64,000 nucleotides of DNA from Isochrysis galbana (Eukaryota; Haptophyta; Isochrysidales; Isochrysidaceae), in contig CM030938.1 in NCBI GenBank assembly GCA_018136815.1, positions 4,169,448-4,233,447 on the forward strand, written 5' to 3'. Made by a program: the position numbers and the translations under genes. Positions within the stretch are counted from its first letter, which is position 1. The number at the start of each line of letters is the position of its first letter. Below are positions 52,007 to 62,132 of the stretch, in pieces. The notes below the pieces were generated by a model. The model searched no databases. It was not told the origin of the DNA and saw only the letters and a list, made by a program, of their open reading frames with translations.

Positions 52007-52258
52007 CACCGCTGATCCCCCCCCCCCCCCCCGACCGACCGCCACACGGCGCTTTTCACACCCACACCTGCACACCCTCGGCGAAACGACATTTTCTCTC
52101 TTCCCCCCGTGGACAACCGACAGCACCAACAGAGAGGTGGGGATCGGGGGAGAGGGGGGAAGAGAGTGGAGGTTGGGGGGGGAGGGGGGCGAGGGGCGCG
52201 AAAGTACGAGAGGTCAGCAGCCGAAGATCTCGGCGTGCCTCCATCGTGCTCGTACACG
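52007..52258. promoter_or_regulatory. Shared upstream region of two divergent genes
   Basis: 252 bp between the GH5 start (52006, minus) and the next gene's start (52259, plus). It holds a C run (52017-52032) and a G/GA-rich stretch (52130-52200). A bidirectional promoter is likely from position alone; no core motif is recognised. Confidence 0.45.
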
Positions 52259-53056
52259 ATGCCGATGCGATTCCTGATCAAGCCTGAGCCGCGCGGCCAG
52301 CACATGGATGGTTCTTCTCACCCGCTCGGCCGCCCGGCGCACTCTCTGCCACCATGGCTCGAGGAGGAGGAAACGAGCGGCAAGCCAGCTGGCGCGCTGA
52401 GCCTTGTACCCCCTGCTAGTTCTGCGTCATCTCCACGTCATCGGTCGCCCTGGCCGGATGTGCGCAGAGAAAGCGGCGAGCTGGCGTTGCCACTGCATCC
52501 AAGTGCACATCACAATGGGAGCACTGCGATGCAGCCCCCGCGGCAGGCATCTGGCCAAGTCAGCGGGTGGCTGGGACAACCCGGTATTTCGTTCGACGAC
52601 CTAGCTGTGCTTTGGCGCCTGACCGACGGCGATTCTAGGGCATGTGCCGAGCTTGTACAGCGGCTTCGTGGGGTATCGCCTGAGACCACTCTTGAGATGC
52701 TACGGGCGATGCTTGAGGGTGGTACTCCGCTCACACACCAGCCTCCCGATCGCATACATTCTTCGCCTGATCCATGGCTCGCCATGCGCTTCGGCCCACA
52801 GCATGGAGGTATCTCCCGTACACATATATCCGCGCCGCTACGTACGGCTCCGCAAGTTAGTACCATCGATGCCATTCTTCGGGGAGAGGGCGAGACGATG
52901 CGCTTGCGTCAACAACGGCTTGCGCCCGCAGGGAAGCCCCGTGCTCCTTCGCCAAGGACACCACCCAACGTGCTACGCGAGCCCTTCCTACACCTAGGCG
53001 ATGATGCGCTAAGCTCATTCTTACATGGTGCCGTTCTGAGATCACCAAGAACTTGA
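52259..53056 (+). CDS. Hypothetical protein (265 aa), possible UBA/CUE-like helical segment
   Basis: Single frame from the ATG at 52259 (a second ATG six bases later). The N-terminal 110 residues are Pro/Ser/Arg-rich and disordered. A compact helical block follows: ISFDDLAVLWRLTDGDSRAC, AELVQRLRGVSPETTLEMLR, AMLEGG. The paired short helices separated by a Gly/Asp turn are reminiscent of UBA-type three-helix bundles, but the usual MGF/LGF turn is missing. The C-terminus is again disordered, with Arg/Pro. It is head to head with the GH5 gene. Function unknown. Confidence 0.55.
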   Translation: MPMRFLIKPEPRGQHMDGSSHPLGRPAHSLPPWLEEEETSGKPAGALSLVPPASSASSPRHRSPWPDVRRESGELALPLHPSAHHNGSTAMQPPRQASGQVSGWLGQPGISFDDLAVLWRLTDGDSRACAELVQRLRGVSPETTLEMLRAMLEGGTPLTHQPPDRIHSSPDPWLAMRFGPQHGGISRTHISAPLRTAPQVSTIDAILRGEGETMRLRQQRLAPAGKPRAPSPRTPPNVLREPFLHLGDDALSSFLHGAVLRSPRT

Positions 53057-53616
53057 TGCCATCCCTGGGCCGCTTTGTGCTTCTACGCATTTCCGCTTGC
53101 GGTGTGGTATCCTCGATTGTTTAGAGTCTTCAACAAGCTCATTCCGTTGCCTAATCGAGGCCGAAATTGTATTATTCTACCTGGCTCATGCGTAATATTT
53201 TTGTCGATCCTCTTCGCCTCATCGGCGCGCGTTTGTCCATTGTGCATTTTCGCTCCCATTTCAAATCAAGAAATCATTAAAAAAAAACCTTTTAATATTC
53301 TCGCCACGCGCGCGGCTACGAGGTTGTCTATTGTAGCCACGCCCAGATCCCTTCCTCTCTCTCACTTCCCGCTTTGCGGCAACTCCCCTCGTGCTCTACT
53401 TAGGGGCCCAGGTTGTGGGGGGGTTGGGTCGGGCGGGGTGCACCGGCCCTCAGTGGTCTGTTCTCTCCTTCCTCCTGTGCCTCTGGGCGGCCGGTTTCTT
53501 GCTGTTGTGCTGCAGGTGTTGCGCCGTTGCTGGGGTATCGCATGCTCGTGGGTTGTTCGTTTTTCGCGAGTGGTTTTCCGGGGGGGGGGGGGGGATGATG
53601 TGGATGTGCCTCGACC
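53057..53616. other. Intergenic, no supported gene
   Basis: AAAAACCTTTTAATATTCTC near 53284 matches the phrase at 12806. A short G run lies at 53580-53594. Confidence 0.45.
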
Positions 53617-54073
53617 TCAGGCGAGCTTCTCGGCGAGGCCGATCGCTTCCGCCACTAGGCCGAGGTTGTCGCTCATTTTTAGCTTTCCCTTGTCGTCCTC
53701 TGTGAAGATGGGAGCGCTGAGCTCCGCTGGCCTTTTTATTTTAGGTTTTCTCCCCTGGGCCGCCGTGCGAGTGCGCATTGGGCGACAAGCTTTGGACGGG
53801 GTATGGCCCATGGCCCCTCACCAGGGTGGTGAATCTTATCAGCGTGGCTTCTAGGGCCGGTATATAGTGGTATTCATATGATTCGAACTCTACTCTGTAG
53901 AAGTCTCGTATTATGTATTTCCAGGCTATGATGTAGAGGGTTTTCAAGCTGTCAGGGGTGGTCTCGTCTGGGTATGCGAATAGCCTGTCTTTCGTTTTCT
54001 GCCCGTGGGACCTGTTCGGTTTCGGGGCGTAATTAGCGATCGCATCTAAGGTCCATTGGAGAGTAACTTGCAA
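53617..54073 (-). mobile_element. LINE reverse-transcriptase C-terminal fragment, second lineage, frameshifted
   Basis: The minus strand encodes DRLFAYPDETTPDSLKTLYI then IAWKYIIRDFYRVEFESYEY, aligning with QRLFCYQVDRPHPSSGYLGI and LAWRYILTDFYNIQYGNADG of the 798-aa frame. After a frame change PIFTEDDKGKLKMSDNLGLV continues the match to PLYTVDKEFNLGTSEDLLQA. Divergence is large, so this is a different LINE lineage. The fragment abuts the LRR remnant at about 54046-54073. Confidence 0.75.
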
Positions 54074-54572
54074 ATGATGTGGACGTCAACATCGTTGATT
54101 TCGTTGGCTGGTATCATGAGAGTGGTAGTAGAAGCATCATCCCTAATCGCAAACTTGTGTGTCACGAGCGTCTTCAGGCGTTTCAATGCCCCATTGGATA
54201 GGGCCTCTGCGAAGGCTTTCATTTCCTCATCGCCGATGTCGTCGTCGCCGATGTTGTCGTCGTCATCGAGTTCGAGATGTTCGAGATCGTCCAAGGCTCC
54301 CGTGGAGATCGCCTCTGCAAAGACTTTCATCCCCTCCGTGCCAAAGTCGTTGACCGCAAGATTGAGGTTTGTGAGGGTCTTCAAGGCCCCCATGGAGAGC
54401 GCCTGAGCAAACGTCTCCATCCCCTCGTATCCAATAATGTTGTACGAGAGATCGAGTTGTCTGAGATTGGTCCCCTTGGGAAGGCCCGCCAGACACCAAG
54501 TACGCTGGGGCCACCCGGAGAGTCACGCCAATCGAGCAGGCCGCGCACAGAATCCTCGTTGCAGTCAGCCAT
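54046..54572 (-). pseudogene. Leucine-rich-repeat protein remnant, 3'-truncated at a LINE fragment
   Basis: The start MADCNEDSVRGLLDWRDSPG (from 54572) and the repeats (LRQLDLSYNIIGYEGMETFA QAL..., LTNLNLAVNDFGTEGMKVFA, LEHLELDDDDNIGDDDIGDE) are in different frames, so a frameshift or short intron lies near 54480-54500. Repeats follow the GMxxFAxAxxxGALxxLxxLxL pattern typical of RNase-inhibitor-like LRRs expanded in haptophytes. The third repeat carries an acidic insert (DDDDNIGDDDIGD). The protein loses LRR character where it meets the LINE fragment at 54073. Confidence 0.7.
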
Positions 54573-54938
54573 CCGTGGCGCCCTTTGAACATTGACGTCT
54601 GACGTCGCCGAGGGAGCGCCGCCGCCGCCGCCGCTTCCACTTACTGGGCCGTCGCCGCCGCCGCTTTTGCCGATGCTTACATGAGGCCTGGCGGCGGCCT
54701 GTCAAAGCCCCCCTATCTCAGCTGCCCACCGGGGGTCGACGGACGCCGCGTCGGCTCTGCGGTCTACGGCTCTCCTTGACTTCGTGTCAAGTATTGCCAA
54801 GACCTTGGAGTGGGCCTTGGCTGCGCGAGCTCCGCGTGCCAGGAGCGCTTTTATTGCGCTATCGCGCGTCATTGGCAGTATGGGTTGATTCCCAATACCG
54901 CCTGCCAAGCCCACCACCCAGCGGCAGAAGATGATTTC
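54573..54938 (-). other. Unannotated; open minus frame 54702-55055 of unknown meaning
   Basis: Part of a minus frame (RDSAIKALLARGARAAKAHS, VLAILDTKSRRAVDRRADAA) looks helical and basic but extends into the tandem duplication. CGCCGC repeats occur at 54610-54665. Confidence 0.3.
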
Positions 54939-55256
54939 TGCTCTGGGTGGTGGGTTCCCGCCAGATGCGCTGTGAGGCGCTCTGGCAGGATCTTGGGCTT
55001 TCCTGCTCGCCGTGGCGTAGAGCGCCACGACGAGGCCCGTCCTGAGGCCGCCCACGGGTCTCGCCTAATCGATCAGCGCCAGATCTGGCACTGTCACTGC
55101 TCTGGGTGGTGGGTTCCCGCCAGATGCGCTGTGAGGCGCTCTGGCAGGATCTTGGGCTTTCCTGCTCGCCGTGGCGTAGAGCGCCACGACGAGGCCCGTC
55201 CTGAGGCCGCCCACGGGTCTCGCCTCATTGATCAGCGCCAGATCTGGCACTGTCAG
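54939..55256. repeat. Tandem duplication of a 159-bp unit
   Basis: Copies at 54939-55097 and 55098-55256 are nearly identical (start TGCTCTGGGTGGTGGGTTCC, end CAGATCTGGCACTGTCA). The clearest difference is TCGCCTAATCG versus TCGCCTCATTG. 159 is divisible by 3, so a frame passes through both. Confidence 0.92.
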
Positions 55257-56604
55257 AGGGAGGATGGCCGCGTGGGCAGTGGGTAGCCTCAACGCGGAGG
55301 CTCGTCAGCCACGAGTGGACGGCCGCGCCGGTGAGCTGATCCTAGTTCTCGATGCCGAGTTCGAGAGAGGGCGAATCCTGCGAGGGACGGGTCGGGATGG
55401 TCGGGGTGGGGCTTCTGGTAGCCAGGGTAGCCGCGTGCGCGCGCTGTGATGTGCTGGGTGAGCTGCGCGGGCAATGATGCCAGAGGGTCAGGGGGTGGTC
55501 GGACTGTCGGCAGCCCGACACAGCGCTGCATCGGGCGGGAATCAAATGCCGAATGTAGCTTAGATATAAAGGAACCGATCCCCCCGCGGGCGCGACCGCC
55601 AATTCTTTACGGGTAGAGCGTGAGCGCGCGTGACGGAGGGGGAGAGAGGGGGGGCGGATCGCACCATTTCTTGGCGAAGATTTTCGTAGCGTCAGGTAGC
55701 CCCCCCCGAAGGTTTTTTATTGGGCCTCGCGCCACGGTCAAAAAATGCAGCCCAACCCTTACTAGTCGTTAAAAAGCCCCTGTTTGACCGCCCTACGCCT
55801 TGCGTGACGAGGTGTCTTTCGTGTTGATTGAGCTTGTCCTCAATGGACTCAATTTTTTCACATGCACCCCTTGCGCTAATGCCTGGTCAAGATACGCATG
55901 AAAAATTTCTTGAGTTTTGGAACGGAGTTCAAGGTGAGATGTACATACCTTACACACTGCAGAACGCGCTATCCGGCAAAGTGCATGCGTTTGCTTTTGT
56001 TTGGTCAATCGGCACTCTCACTCTCCGAAGCCAAAGAAAGGGTTATTACTGATAGTCATTGGTGCGCCCTCTTGTGCCGATCCAAATGCTTGATTATCGC
56101 GCTCGCAAGCTTGCACAGACTTTCTTGCATGCCTCTACCATGTCCGCCCCCGTGACCCGTCTCGTGTGCTCTGCACCACCTCGCCGCTCTCCTTATCCTC
56201 AGAGTATAAACGATGAATGTTGATGTTGCGTTTTCCTCCTCTTGTTGCACTCGTGCGTATGCGGCACCCCCGAAAGAGGAGGTGCGTGCCGGCTGAGAAG
56301 ACAAGAGCGAGAAGAAGGACGAGATGCGTGCAACTAGATAGCACACACGCACCGAGAGCGAGCGACGAAGGCCGAGTACAAGAACGGAGGCGTCATGGAT
56401 AGAAGCTCATGGCCAACGGTGCACGAGCGACATGGGCCGACCACGTGTGGCCACGAATGCGAGGAGCTGATGTATTACACCACTCTGCACTCGCCGCCTG
56501 GTAGCCGGCATTGGAATGGCCGGAATGGCGCGGGCGTCAAGTCTAACGTCCCTCGGCCCCATACTACAACGGCACAGCCTGGATTTGCTAGAATCTTGGC
56601 AGGC
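55257..56604. other. Intergenic, no supported gene
   Basis: Short frames only; includes the 3' flank of the TPR-TMEM33 gene. Confidence 0.4.
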
Positions 56605-57714
56605 CTAGGACGCGTAGCGCCGCGCGTAGCCTGAGATGATGCCCTGGACGCGTGCGTAGAGGCTGCTAATGACAGCCGGGCAGCGGCGGTGATGCATCAG
56701 GCCGTCGAGTTTCTCCGTCAACGTGTCGATGGCGGTGCGGTGGTACCAAGAGGTATGGTAGTTCCTAGCCACGTTTTGCGCGTACATGATGGCAAGGATG
56801 GCCCCTCGGCTGCCGTGGGAGATGATCGAGATGGGGGCAGTCACTGCCATGATCAAATCGGATGTGGCCCCAAAGGCGAGAGTCGTGTGCGTCCCCTCCT
56901 CGGTGAGCAACCAAAGAGCGCGCTCACGCAGCACCGCAGGAAGCCGGGGCACCGCCGTGTCTGCGAGGAGGCGGAGCGCACGATGGAGCGCGTACGTCCC
57001 CGGTGATGCGAGGGCGAGCGGCTGCGGTGGCGAGAGCATCAGGATGAAGAGGAGCGGTGCAGTCTGCACTTCGTACGAGCGGAGGAATGCCGGATTGCTC
57101 AGCGTGCTCCTCGTCCTCGGCCACGAGCGGAGGAGGCTGGTGAGGTGACCCGCAAGCGCCGCACCTACGGCGAGCCGAAAGCTCAGTGTGCGCACTGCAG
57201 TGCCCAGCACAGGCATGAAGAAGATTAGGAGGGAGGCGAGCATGAGCAGCGCCAATGCAGCGGTGCCCTGCGCTCCTGGCACAACGGGCATGCCAGGAGG
57301 CGGCATGCCGGGGGAATGGGCGGCCGCGGCGGCTGCGGCGGCGTTTGCCCTGTCGAGCTGGTTGCGTATCTTCGCGAGCGCCTCCTTCATCAACGCATTT
57401 TCCGGCTCAATCTTGAGCCCCTCCTCATAGGCAAGGATCGCCAGCCTCCAATTACAAAGCCCCGTGTACGCGGCCCCCTTGCGCGAGTATCCCTTCACCC
57501 AGTGTGGAGCAAGCTCAATGCATTTGTTCGCATCGAGCAGAGAAGCGGTGTACATCTGCTGCTTTGCGTAGGCCGCCGCACGGTTCGAGTAGTGGAGGTG
57601 GTTCTGTGGGTCGAGGTTTATGGCGGTGGAATAGTGGTCGATCGCGTCGGCATAGCGGCCCTCCTCGTACGCGGTGGTGCCGGCGGTGCGCGCGGAGGAG
57701 GCGTCCGAAGACAT
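56605..57714 (-). CDS. TPR domain fused to a TMEM33/Pom33-like membrane domain (369 aa)
   Basis: Single frame from the ATG complementary to 57712-57714. Residues about 8-118 are three STI1/HOP-type TPR repeats: GTTAYEEGRYADAIDHYSTA, INLDPQNHLHYSNRAAAYAK, ANKCIELAPHWVKGYSRKGA, AYEEGLKIEPEN. Of the HOP TPR1 carboxylate-clamp positions, Asn (YSN), Lys and Arg (KGYSRK) are kept, Lys8 is Arg, and Asn12 appears to be Thr. An Ala/Pro linker (125-150) leads to hydrophobic segments (ALALLMLASLLIFFMPVLG, EVQTAPLLFILMLSP). The C-terminal portion (LHRALRLLADTAVPRLPAVL, AIMYAQNVARNYHTSWYHRT, HHRRCPAVISSLYARVQGII) aligns by pattern with the TMEM33 family, ER/nuclear-envelope proteins that shape tubules and regulate Ca2+. 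The combination would tether a chaperone-type TPR to the ER. Confidence 0.75.
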   Translation of the reverse strand: MSSDASSARTAGTTAYEEGRYADAIDHYSTAINLDPQNHLHYSNRAAAYAKQQMYTASLLDANKCIELAPHWVKGYSRKGAAYTGLCNWRLAILAYEEGLKIEPENALMKEALAKIRNQLDRANAAAAAAAAHSPGMPPPGMPVVPGAQGTAALALLMLASLLIFFMPVLGTAVRTLSFRLAVGAALAGHLTSLLRSWPRTRSTLSNPAFLRSYEVQTAPLLFILMLSPPQPLALASPGTYALHRALRLLADTAVPRLPAVLRERALWLLTEEGTHTTLAFGATSDLIMAVTAPISIISHGSRGAILAIMYAQNVARNYHTSWYHRTAIDTLTEKLDGLMHHRRCPAVISSLYARVQGIISGYARRYAS

Positions 57715-58020
57715 TTGGTGGTGGGGGGGGGGGCGCGCGGGGGGGGAGGGGGGGCGGGAGGGGGGAGCCGGAGGGGGGGGGGGGGGAGGGCGAGGAAGAT
57801 GGGGTGAGAATTAGAGAAGAAAACACTAGGAAAGGAGAAAAGAAAGAGGGGTGACAGGAACAGAAGAACGAGAGGGGGGGAGGGGGGGGGGGGGGGATCG
57901 GGCGGGAGGGGGAGCGGGAGGGGGGGGGGGGACGAATAAGATGGGGTGAGAACTAGAGAAGAGAACACTATGAATCGTGAAAAGAAAGAGAGATGAAAGG
58001 AACAGAAGAACAAGAGAGAC
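57715..58020. repeat. G-run/GA-rich leader of the TPR-TMEM33 gene, with a 160-bp duplication
   Basis: Poly-G runs around 57723-57790 and 57875-57930. The phrase GGGGTGAGAA(T/C)TAGAGAAGA plus AACACTA recurs (57800 and 57943), and GAAAAGAAAGAG occurs near 57836 and 57977, so a unit of roughly 140-160 bp is duplicated. It is homopyrimidine on the coding strand. Confidence 0.75.
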
Positions 58021-58604
58021 GGAGTATAATACTCTATGTCTGTTGATGTGATCGACAAGAAAAAGAAAGAAGGCAAGAGTTCAGCTAGAAAGTAAAGTAA
58101 GAAGGGGAGAGAGGGAGAGATGATGATGGAGCTTGATAGATCAGCCTCATTTCTATAAAATTATCTGTCGAGCAGTAAAAGATTACCTCGGGGCATCTAC
58201 TCCTGGCTAGAGGCCGATCAAGCGCTTTTTGTATGGTTACAACAGCAGTGTGTTAGAAGGTCGTTCCACCGAGAGAGAGGGTGCGAGGGGACCACCTGGG
58301 GAGGGTTGATGCTGATACCGCGCTAGCGCTACGCGAAAAAGCTTTTCGTATTCGCGCGTCGTTGGGAGCGCTTGCAGCCCACTGTTGCTGCCGCCTCCTA
58401 CACTCCTATGAGCCGTATACGATGCACACAAGGCACCGGTACGGGGGATTTCTTGATGAAGCTGTCGCCCGGAAAGATCTCTCTCTATGCACACCACCTC
58501 AGCCGGTGGCACGACTCCATATGTGAAGAGCCAAAAAATCTACCTATTCACCGGCGGGGCACCTGCTAAGATCCGAAGCGGTGCACCACATTGACACGCT
58601 AGCT
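58021..58604. other. Intergenic, no supported gene
   Basis: Spacer between the TPR-TMEM33 leader and the 3' end of the LMBR1-like gene. Nothing recognised. Confidence 0.4.
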
Positions 58605-60723
58605 CTAGGGCGGTGGGCTCTCGGGCTCCCTTGGTGGCCAGAGTGGCGCAGGTGATGTGTCGGGCTGACGCTGGTTGCTGCTGCCCTCGGTGGTGTTGCC
58701 ATCCTCCACCACAGTGCCGGCCGTCGTGTGAGCTGTGTTGGCCCACGGCACGTCGCCGCTCGCGCACGTTGCCCGCTGAAGGTGAGCACGATGTGTTTCC
58801 GGCAAGGGTGTACCATCTACGGATGACGCGGCACGTAGCGCATCCCAGCGTTGGCGTGCCGCGGCCGCTGGATCGATCTGTGCCCCTTCCCCCGCGCCTG
58901 GCGCTCCTTCGCTGACAAGCAACCAGCACGAGGGAGCATCGATCGAGGTACTTCTAGCTGCACGATCCTTGGCAGTGATTGACAGCTCTCCGTCGCCCAT
59001 GGTGGCCAAGAGCGTCTCTCCAGCATCGGCGAGGCGGCGATGTGAGCTCGTGCTGGCTGGCTTGAAAATGTGCACTTCTGCTTGCGTCAAGGGAATCATG
59101 CTCAAGGGCCGCCAGCAGCCGCGGGCGGTGACCAGGGCAACAACCATGGTAAGCAACGAACATGCCACGTGGAAGCTGAGCTCCTCCTGCCACACGCGGA
59201 GTGACCGGCGTTGGGGCGGTGGGAGTGAGGGGCTGGGATGAACGCGGGCGGCGATGGCAGCTCTCTTTCCAGCGTGGAAAGCCGAGGCACACCTCATCGG
59301 CCGTCCGCCGGAGGGCTGTACCCCAGGCACCGCTCGTGAGGTGGACGTGTCTAATCAGCGGCCACAGCAGGCGAAGAAACCATGCCGATATCTACACAAG
59401 CGAAGAGGCCATTCCCTGAGTGAGCACAAACAAGCGAGAGCCGACGCGACACGTCGGACTGTTCCACGGTGAAGCGCGGGTCAAGGGGCGCGGCTCACCC
59501 GCAGGATGGCGCGCCCGTCGGGCTCAGGCCACCACAATGGCACCCTCACATACAACTTCGAAGTCGAGAGGGCAAACGCCGTTGAGGCGCAAACGTGGAA
59601 GAGGAGCAAGTGCCGAAGCAGCGGGATGCCTAGATGACAGCTTGCTGGGTTTGACAAGTCGAGCGCGACACCACACAATGCGGCGCCCCAAAGGTGCAGG
59701 CCGCCCAGCAGCACGAGCAGTAGGGCGGCTGCTCTGAACGAGACCTCGCGTAGAGCGCCGAGCCACAGGCCGCGACGAGCGGGAACGGCGCTTCCGCCGA
59801 ATCCCTCCTCGTGCGCGCTAAGCGCCCTCCGGAGAGCCAGCGCTTGCCGCAGGATGTGCTGCCGCCGGTACCACGCCGCACGCTCGGCAGCAAAGGCGAG
59901 CTTAAGCCGCCGGTGCTGTCTGATCAGCCCCGCTTCCGAGGGCGCGATGGCGAGCGCTGGCCAAGCGCCCCGCAAGCGTGAGCTGAGCGAGGCGGCAGTG
60001 TTTGCCGAGATTGTCGCCCGCTGTGTCACATGCGATGCCAGCTCCAGCAGCGCCTCCCGCTTGGCCTGATCCGACGCAGCCGTGGGCATCGGCGCCTCGC
60101 GTACGGAGGCGTTGAGGTGCTGCAGGCAATCGCTCAGGCTGCGAGACCGCGTCCGATGCTCGCCGTCCATGGTGGCGAAGGCGTACGCGAGTGACCTCAG
60201 CTCGTCGTCTGGCGCCGCGCGCGCCCAAAGCCTTAGGGGAAGCAGGACTATACCCTGGCCGAGCAAGAGCGAGACCAGGACCAGCCCTGAGCCATTGGTC
60301 AGCGCAGACATTGTCGCCAGACCGATCCGCGGCAGCTGGAGCCAAAGAAGGAGGCAGGCAAGGCCCGCCAGCAGGCTCAGATAAAAGTAGAGGCTCGAGC
60401 GCACTGCGCGGGCACAGCGCCGCAGCACGTCGAACTCCCCTGAGAGAAGCGCCGAGCAAAGTATCTCGCATCCCTGCGTAGAGGAGCGCCGGTCAGGCAG
60501 TGAGCGAGCAAACGAGGCAGGCGCGTGGGCAAGGGGCGTTCGTCCTCACCAGCCAGCCGAAGAGCAAGGTGCCAGCATCGAAAATGGCCCACCAGCGTGC
60601 GGAGCACGCGTTCTGCAGGGCGCAGAGCGAAGAGGAGATGCCAAGGCCTCCCGTCAGCGCCGCGTGGCCGCCAACCAGAGCGAGCATCAGAGGATCCTCA
60701 GGCCAGGCGAGCAGCGCAGACAT
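58605..60723 (-). CDS. LMBR1/LMBD2-like multi-pass membrane protein, four exons (592 aa)
   Basis: Exons (minus): 60723-60550, 60473-59550, 59391-59293, 59186-58605; GT-AG introns, phase 0, 593 codons in total. Exon 1 ends in ARWWAIFDAGTLLFGWL and exon 2 continues GEFDVLRRCARAVRSSLYFY, matching the LMBD2 pattern of a helix, a short charged loop and the next helix. LTNGSGLVLVSLLLGQGIVLL then LPLRLWARA corresponds to LMBD2 WGLFLLVLLLGYGLVEIPR. A long cytosolic coiled region (MDGEHRTRSRSLSDCLQHL ... IRQHRRLKLAFAAERAAWYR) is followed by membrane helices FRAAALLLVLLGGLHLWGAA and LLRHLLLFHVCASTAFA. LMBR1-type proteins include LMBD1 (lysosomal cobalamin export partner) and LMBD2 (receptor signalling). 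The C-terminal tail of about 150 residues is low complexity. Exons 3-4 are less secure than 1-2. Confidence 0.78.
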
Positions 60724-60966
60724 TCGGGCGCAGCAGACCGACTCGGAACAGTCTCACTCGCTGAATAGAGCGACGCGCTGACCCCCGCTCCCCCCGCCCC
60801 CTCCCCCCTCTGACCCTTTGCACCTCGCCCACCTCACGCAGCAGACCTCACGCAGCAGACCTCACGCGCCGGAGCCCGCCAGCAGCCTGGCGCTCCTTCT
60901 CCCCCCCCCCCCCCCCCCCCCCCCCCGTCTCTTTCTCGCGCGCGTGGTGGACGGCGCCGCCGGCTG

Positions 60967-61050
<84 letters not shown>

Positions 61051-61560
61051 GAGAGAGAGAGAGAATAGGGAGCACAGCGAGAGAGAGAGAGAGAACAGGG
61101 AGCACAGCGAGAGAGAGAGAAGACGGAGGGGGCGGGGGAGGGAGAAGAGAGAAGAGAGAAGAGAGAAGAGAGAAGAGAGAAGAGAGAAGAGAGAAGAGAG
61201 AAGAGAGAAGAGAGAAGAGAGAAGAGAGAAGAGAGAAGAGAGAAGAGAGAAGCGAGAAGAGAGAAGAGAGAAGAGAGAAGAGAGAAGAGAGAAGCGAGAA
61301 GAGAGAAGCGAGAAGAGAGGAGAGAGGAGAGAGGAGAGAGGAGAGAGGAGAGAGGAGAGAGGAGAGAGGAGAGAGAAGAGAGAAGAGAGAAGAGAGAAGA
61401 GAGAAGAGAGAAGAGAGAAGAGAGAAGAGAGAAGAGAGAAGAGAGAAGAGAGAAGAGAGAAGAGAGAAGAGAGAAGAGAGAAGAGAGAAGAGAGAAGAGA
61501 GAAGAGAGAAGAGAGAAGAGAGAAGAGAGAAGAGAGAGAGGGACTCTCCCTCCTCTCCGG
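60724..61560. repeat. Poly-C, (AG)n and a heptamer array (AGAGAAG)n
   Basis: C run at about 60900-60926; (AG)n at 60969-61063 with GGGAGCACAGCG interruptions; then a 7-bp repeat, mostly AGAGAAG with an AGAGAGG patch at about 61314-61375, to about 61540, close to 60 copies. Because 7 and 3 are coprime, one reading cycles through all three frames every 21 bp (REKREER type), giving a spurious 300-codon frame. It is homopyrimidine on the coding strand of the LMBR1-like gene. Confidence 0.93.
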
Positions 61561-62132
61561 CTCTCTTCACGACCAGCATCGTCGCAGCGCTCGGACGGCG
61601 CGTCGAGGGACGCATGGTGTGTGTATATCGAAGATTGTAATAGTTATTTTTAAGGCCCTTAAAATTAAGCCCTTACACTCGAAAGGCCTTATGCGAAGAG
61701 CGCTCGCGAAGGCCTTACTAGGAGGCAGACCGGCCGTAAGGCCCTTACGCGACGCGTAAGGGCCTTACGGCTGCGGAGCAGCCATAAGCCCTTGGTGTAA
61801 GTGTGTTAAGTGCTAAGCCCTAAGCCGGCACCGCGCGCCGCAGGCGCCGCGTCAATAAAGGCTCCGGCTAGGCTCCGGCGCCGCAGGCGCCGGCGTACGT
61901 ACGCGCGTGAAGGTTGCGGCGCCCAAGGAGCCGGCGTTTTTGAAGACTACGGCGCGGCGGCGCCGCATGCGCCGACGTGGATGAATGTTGAAATGTAAGG
62001 ACGCACTAGTACTGGCGGCTGGCGGCCCGTCCTTAGTCCTTACTAAGCACGGGCCGCCAGCCGCCAGTGCCACACTGTCACATATATCTAGCAGATATCT
62101 AGGATATCTAATATCGTTATATCGTTACATCT
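61561..62132. repeat. Palindrome-rich region with two near-perfect hairpins
   Basis: 61733-61771 is a 39-bp palindrome: two perfectly complementary 19-base arms around one central A. 62011-62030 and 62049-62068 are perfect 20-base inverted arms around an 18-bp spacer. Many AAGGCCTTA and GGCGCCGCAGGCGCC words recur between. No frame of interest. It looks like a fold-back or MITE cluster. Confidence 0.85.

Noticed and set aside
60818-61759. 313-codon Arg/Glu-rich frame
   Set aside because: It is the AGAGAAG heptamer and AG microsatellite, with no non-repetitive core.
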